A stretch of 64,000 nucleotides of DNA. Origin: Blastococcus sp. TF02-8. Lineage in GTDB: Bacteria > Actinomycetota > Actinomycetes > Mycobacteriales > Geodermatophilaceae. Shown piece by piece: positions 61,227 through 64,000 of the stretch (positions are counted from its first letter, which is position 1; every line of letters starts with the position of its first letter). The position numbers and the translations under genes are program-made. Location of the stretch: positions 310,001-374,000 of the forward strand of contig NZ_QOHK01000002.1 in NCBI RefSeq assembly GCF_003319175.1, written 5' to 3'. Under the pieces are notes generated by a model, which saw nothing but the letters and a program-made list of their open reading frames with translations, searched no databases and was not told where the DNA came from.

Positions 61227-61437
61227 CCGCAGTACCGCGCTGACCAGCATGTTCATCGGATTTGGGACGACCGGACGGGAGTCCCCAGGGTCCGATCCCC
61301 CGGAAACCCCCCACTTTGCCTTCGCGAACGGGGTCAAAGAACGCTCGTCACGTCACGCATGTCTGTTGCCATCGGTATCCCGACAAGGTCGCCAACGAGA
61401 CACTGGCCGCGAGTCCGGTCATTCCGAGAGGGGCACA

Positions 61438-61953
61438 GTGTCGGAGGAGAAGTGGCTGCGCGACGTGGTTCTGCCCGAGCTGGGCGAGGTCGACCAGCGC
61501 GATGACTGGGCCGAGTGGCTGCATCAGCTGTACGTGGCGCGGGGAGCCGTCGACAGGGAGGAACTCCGGCGTTTGGCGTCCGAGGCGCAGCGCCAGGCCG
61601 CCGAGACGGCGAGTCAGCTGGTGGTGGCCGACGTCGCGCGGACCTCTGGACAGGCCGTGGCTGTCGGGCCGCTGGTGCGTGAACACAGCATGCGTATCGC
61701 GTGCGATGGGGAGCTAAGCAACGACGACAGTGGTGGCTTCTTCGCCATCGGCGCTCTAGAGGCCGCGTGCGAGGTGGCGGACACCGTTCAGGACATCTTG
61801 CAGGAGAGATGGTGGAAGGTCTGGCCGTCGTGTAGTCAGCACGATTCCGGGATGCACGTGGACCTCATCGGCGACGAGGCCGTGTGGTTGTGTCGGCGCG
61901 GCAGGCACTACACGCCCATCGGGGAGCTTGCTGAGGAGTTCGGCAGTCCCTGA
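61438..61953 (+). CDS. Unrecognised protein in the tRNA-Lys element
   Basis: 171 residues, no signal or TM. N-terminal EEKWLRDVVLPELGEVDQRDDWAEWLHQL is helical; the C-terminal part has WKVWPSCSQHDSGMHVDLIGDEAVWLCRRGRHYTPIGEL, with a C-x-x-H...C pattern that might bind a metal. GTG 61438 has GAGAGG 6 nt upstream; a longer reading from 61249 is not supported. A strong terminator overlaps the stop. No family recognised. Confidence 0.7.
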   Translation: MSEEKWLRDVVLPELGEVDQRDDWAEWLHQLYVARGAVDREELRRLASEAQRQAAETASQLVVADVARTSGQAVAVGPLVREHSMRIACDGELSNDDSGGFFAIGALEAACEVADTVQDILQERWWKVWPSCSQHDSGMHVDLIGDEAVWLCRRGRHYTPIGELAEEFGSP

Positions 61954-61974
61954 GTGGCGGCTCAGGGACTGCCG
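61941..61974 (+). terminator. Terminator of the unknown element gene
   Basis: Perfect 14-bp stem CGGCAGTCCCTGAG with complement, loop TGGCGG, including the stop codon. Confidence 0.85.
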
Positions 61975-62007
61975 GACTGTATTGCGCGAATGGCCCGTAG
62001 GACCGTC

Positions 62008-62990
62008 TCAGAGGACCAAAGCCGCCCTCTCGGTCACTGCTCGGCGGCTCATGTAGTGATCCATCGTCATGCTCGGCTTCGCGTGGCCGAGCTGGTTGGC
62101 CACCTCGCGTCCGGAGACGCCGTCCTCGTCCAGCCAGGTCGCGGCGGTCTTGCGGAAGGTGTGCCCCACGGCCCACTCGAAACCAGCGGCATCCAGCAGG
62201 GCACGCACGTGCTTGCTGGTGTTCGACGTGTCGCGCAGCTTCCCGAGCGCGGAGCAGAAGACCACGTCACACTCATTCGGTACGGCGTCGACCTTGCGCT
62301 CCATGAGGCGGGACACCAGCCACGGGGGCAAGACAACGGTTCGGGTGCTCCCCTTCGTCTTCCCATGGGGCTGGAGGACCAGGCCGGCGCTCGGCACCCG
62401 GACCGGCAGGGAGCCCAGCTGGGCGGTTCCCAGGTCCAGGTCGAGGTCCGACCAGCGGACGCCGCAGGCTTCTCCGATCCGCGCGCCCGTGCCCGCCATG
62501 AAGGCCAGTAGGTCGGGCAGGTCCCGGCGTCGTGCTGTCGGGTCTGCGTCAGCAAAGGTCAGCAGGGCTTCCCGTTCATCGCGCGTGTAGGCCCTCTGTC
62601 GGTCCCGGCCGTTGTCCCGGGCGGCAACCGATACGTGGCCGACGTCGCGCACCGGGTTGTGGGGGATGGCCTCGTGCTTCACGGCCAGCCCGAGGACGCC
62701 GCTCAGGACCGATCGGGCCGTCTTCATGGCATCCGGACCGCTGGCCTTGCCGATGCCCCGTAGCCACGTTCGATGTTGACCACCTTGACCTCGCGAACGG
62801 TCAGGTTCGCCAGCGAGGACGGGTTGTCCCTGGTACCGATCACGTGACGGTTGAGCGAGGACGTATAGACCTTGCGCGTGCTGATGCTGAGCCGGGCGTT
62901 CTCTTGCATCTCGCTCAGCGGAATCCTCACGTGGATCTCCGGCAACGCGTCGCCTTCCTGGCGATGGGCACGCACAAGGCGAACGGGCAC
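62008..62990 (-). pseudogene. Tyrosine recombinase/integrase split by a frameshift
   Basis: The catalytic domain (62008-62727) is intact: GTGARIGEACGVRW (Arg I), KTKGSTRTV (Lys), HTFRKTAATWL (H-x-x-R) and LGHAKPSMTMDHYM (His and the Tyr nucleophile). The core-binding domain lies in another frame (62724-62990; ARLSISTRKVYTSSLNRHV). Joining them near 62765 by adding one base gives NIER-WLRGIGKASGPDAMKTARSVL, a continuous integrase. So a one-base deletion, or a sequencing error, separates the two parts. The gene reads towards tRNA-Lys. Confidence 0.8.
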
Positions 62991-63572
62991 GCGCCGTTCC
63001 TCAACGCCCAGGAGATCGCCAGCCGTGTTGGGCTTGTCGGCAAGCCTCCGCCGGAAGACTCCGAGATTAGGCGCGGGGTCCGGGTGGCGAAAACACGTGG
63101 GTGGTTAAGCAGCGCGTCCAGCACGAAGTGCCTCGTCGTTCCGCCCCATTGGGTTACCGGAGGTCTTCTGGGAAGCCCGTACGCGAGGTGCCTCCGCCAT
63201 GGGGCGGACTCCGCAAGCCCTCTATGAACCGGGGTGCATGCGGTCAGTGCGGACACTGGGGGGTCGGTAAACGGACTCGTGGACTCCGCCGTGGGCCCAC
63301 CATAGCCAGGCCTAGAGGACATGCCCTCTTAGATCTTCTTCGGCCGCCAGTGATGGGGGTCTACGTGTCAGCGGTCTGTGGGCCACTTCGTGGCCCCCTA
63401 GAGCAATGATTAGCGAATGACTCAGCCGTCGCCGCCTGGCCCACGTCGGGAGGGTCGGGCGTGGGCGAGAAACGGAGTGGCGGGGCGGCGTCCGGTAGGT
63501 TGCCTCTTGCGTTGCCGAGCGATGGTCGGCTTACGGGCGTGAGGTCACGCGTTGGACCGTGAGAGGAGCCCC
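62991..63572. other. 582-bp region without a convincing gene
   Basis: No frame has plausible domains or starts. The integrase frame stays open upstream to about 63104 but has no start codon. Seen: a short hairpin GGGCCAC-TTC-GTGGCCC at 63380-63396, and a perfect GCGTGA-GG-TCACGC palindrome at 63537-63550, 23 bp before the next gene. Confidence 0.5.
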
Positions 63573-64000
63573 ATGCCCCACTACGAGGCGCCCACCCTGG
63601 ACGACCTGATGCGCCGGGTTATGACTGACGTGTTTGAGTCTGGGGAGCGGCTCAATCCCAGCAAGGGTGAAACGTTAGACCTCCACGCGTGCTCCCTGGA
63701 GTTGACGAATCCGCTGGCTCGCCTGAGCCGCTCCGCAACTCGCGGTCATGTCTTTAGTCCGCTAGGGGAGCTCTGCTGGTACCTGTCCGGCTCCGACGAT
63801 TTAGGCTTCATTCAGCACTATCTCCCGCATTACGGTGACTACGCCGAGGATGACGGTTCAGTCATGGGTGCCTACGGGCCAAGACTCGTGAACTTTGATG
63901 GCGTCAATCAGATCGACTACGTCATCGCGCAGCTTTCTAGGAAGCCAGCGTCGCGTCGCGCTGTCATCCAGCTTTTCGATCATTCAGATGTGCAGGGCGA
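63573..64000 (+). CDS. Thymidylate synthase-like protein (3' end outside window)
   Basis: The first 142 codons are present. FSPLGELCWYLSGSDDLGFIQHYLP matches the GE..W.L.G region of thymidylate synthases, SVMGAYGPRL the G..YG..(W/R)R region, and QIDYVIAQLSRKPASRRAVIQLF the Q...V...L...P.SRR phosphate-binding arginines. The catalytic Cys would lie beyond the edge. Methylation of dUMP, or hydroxymethylation/modification of another pyrimidine nucleotide, is possible. GAGAGGAG lies 5 nt before the ATG. GC is lower than in the host backbone, fitting transfer with the element. Confidence 0.78.
   Translation, partial: MPHYEAPTLDDLMRRVMTDVFESGERLNPSKGETLDLHACSLELTNPLARLSRSATRGHVFSPLGELCWYLSGSDDLGFIQHYLPHYGDYAEDDGSVMGAYGPRLVNFDGVNQIDYVIAQLSRKPASRRAVIQLFDHSDVQG

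Larger units (their letters stand above)
61154..64000. mobile_element. Probable integrated element at tRNA-Lys (left end, right end outside window)
   Basis: Downstream of tRNA-Lys base composition drops, codon use is less GC-biased, and a tyrosine-integrase gene points towards the tRNA. Contents: an unknown gene (61438-61953), the broken integrase (62008-62990), a ~570-bp stretch without a clear gene and a thymidylate-synthase-like gene reaching the edge. No long direct repeat of the tRNA 3' end could be found inside the window. Confidence 0.65.

Noticed and set aside
61288-61300. GGGTCCGATCCCC resembling the T-arm of tRNA-Lys
   Set aside because: 13 bp with a mismatch and no acceptor stem; could be an old tRNA fragment but evidence is too thin.
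63293-63301. GGGCCCACC identical to the tRNA-Lys 3' end, possible attR
   Set aside because: Only 9 bp, expected by chance in GC-rich DNA, and too close for a whole element.

Overview
The window is high-GC, densely packed bacterial chromosome with frequent 4-nt ATGA/GTGA gene overlaps, many GTG starts, hairpin terminators without T-tracts, a mycothiol-type formaldehyde dehydrogenase, a HAIR-like (HspR) box at clpB, PurS-type FGAM synthetase and DUF3073/DUF3151 genes. This fits an actinomycete; the gene mix would suit Geodermatophilaceae or a relative, but that rank is inference.

Layout. 1-7.5 kb: a tail of one MarR gene, a second MarR gene and a DHA2-type efflux pump with a strong palindrome between the regulators, then OsmC/OhrR peroxide defence (convergent) and clpB. 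7.5-16.4 kb: membrane proteins, a membrane-fused YedY/sulfite-oxidase-like molybdoenzyme with a fasciclin lipoprotein, pyrE, a GlcD-type FAD oxidase with a CoA-disulfide-reductase-like flavoprotein behind twin palindromes, class II aldolase, DUF3151 and a tiny GPGG membrane protein. 16.4-18.3 kb: a sugar-type ABC permease/ATPase pair whose ATPase has lost key catalytic motifs. 18.5-41.7 kb: purine genes (purA, purD, purB-purC, purS-purQ-purL, purF-purM) interrupted by rsgA, a glycerophosphodiesterase, an AI-2E-type exporter, a large LGFP-repeat secreted protein, a truncated OFA transporter, an mscR-like dehydrogenase with its beta-lactamase-fold partner, and a small minus-strand cassette (DUF5701, ATP-grasp ligase, 155-residue protein with two similar modules) that looks like a graspetide (omega-ester/amide RiPP) locus. 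41.8-54.5 kb: DUF3073, leucine/valine dehydrogenase, a complete sugar-type ABC system, an M23 endopeptidase, a coupled MBL/acyl-CoA-synthetase/GMC-oxidoreductase operon, and a catalase-like plus glycosyltransferase-like pair. 54.5-60.9 kb: tRNA-Glu-Asp-Phe cluster, lipoproteins, metallophosphoesterase, GtrA protein, Rieske protein and mqo.

The last 2.8 kb follow a tRNA-Lys gene and look like an integrated element: lower GC, an unrecognised gene, a tyrosine integrase split by a one-base frameshift, and the start of a thymidylate-synthase-like gene that runs off the right edge.

Purine genes supply most of the central metabolism here. Many genes have a TANNNT hexamer 6-8 nt before the start codon and no Shine-Dalgarno sequence, so leaderless transcription looks common. 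The most novel-looking item is the two-module precursor next to the ATP-grasp ligase (36.7-38.9 kb).
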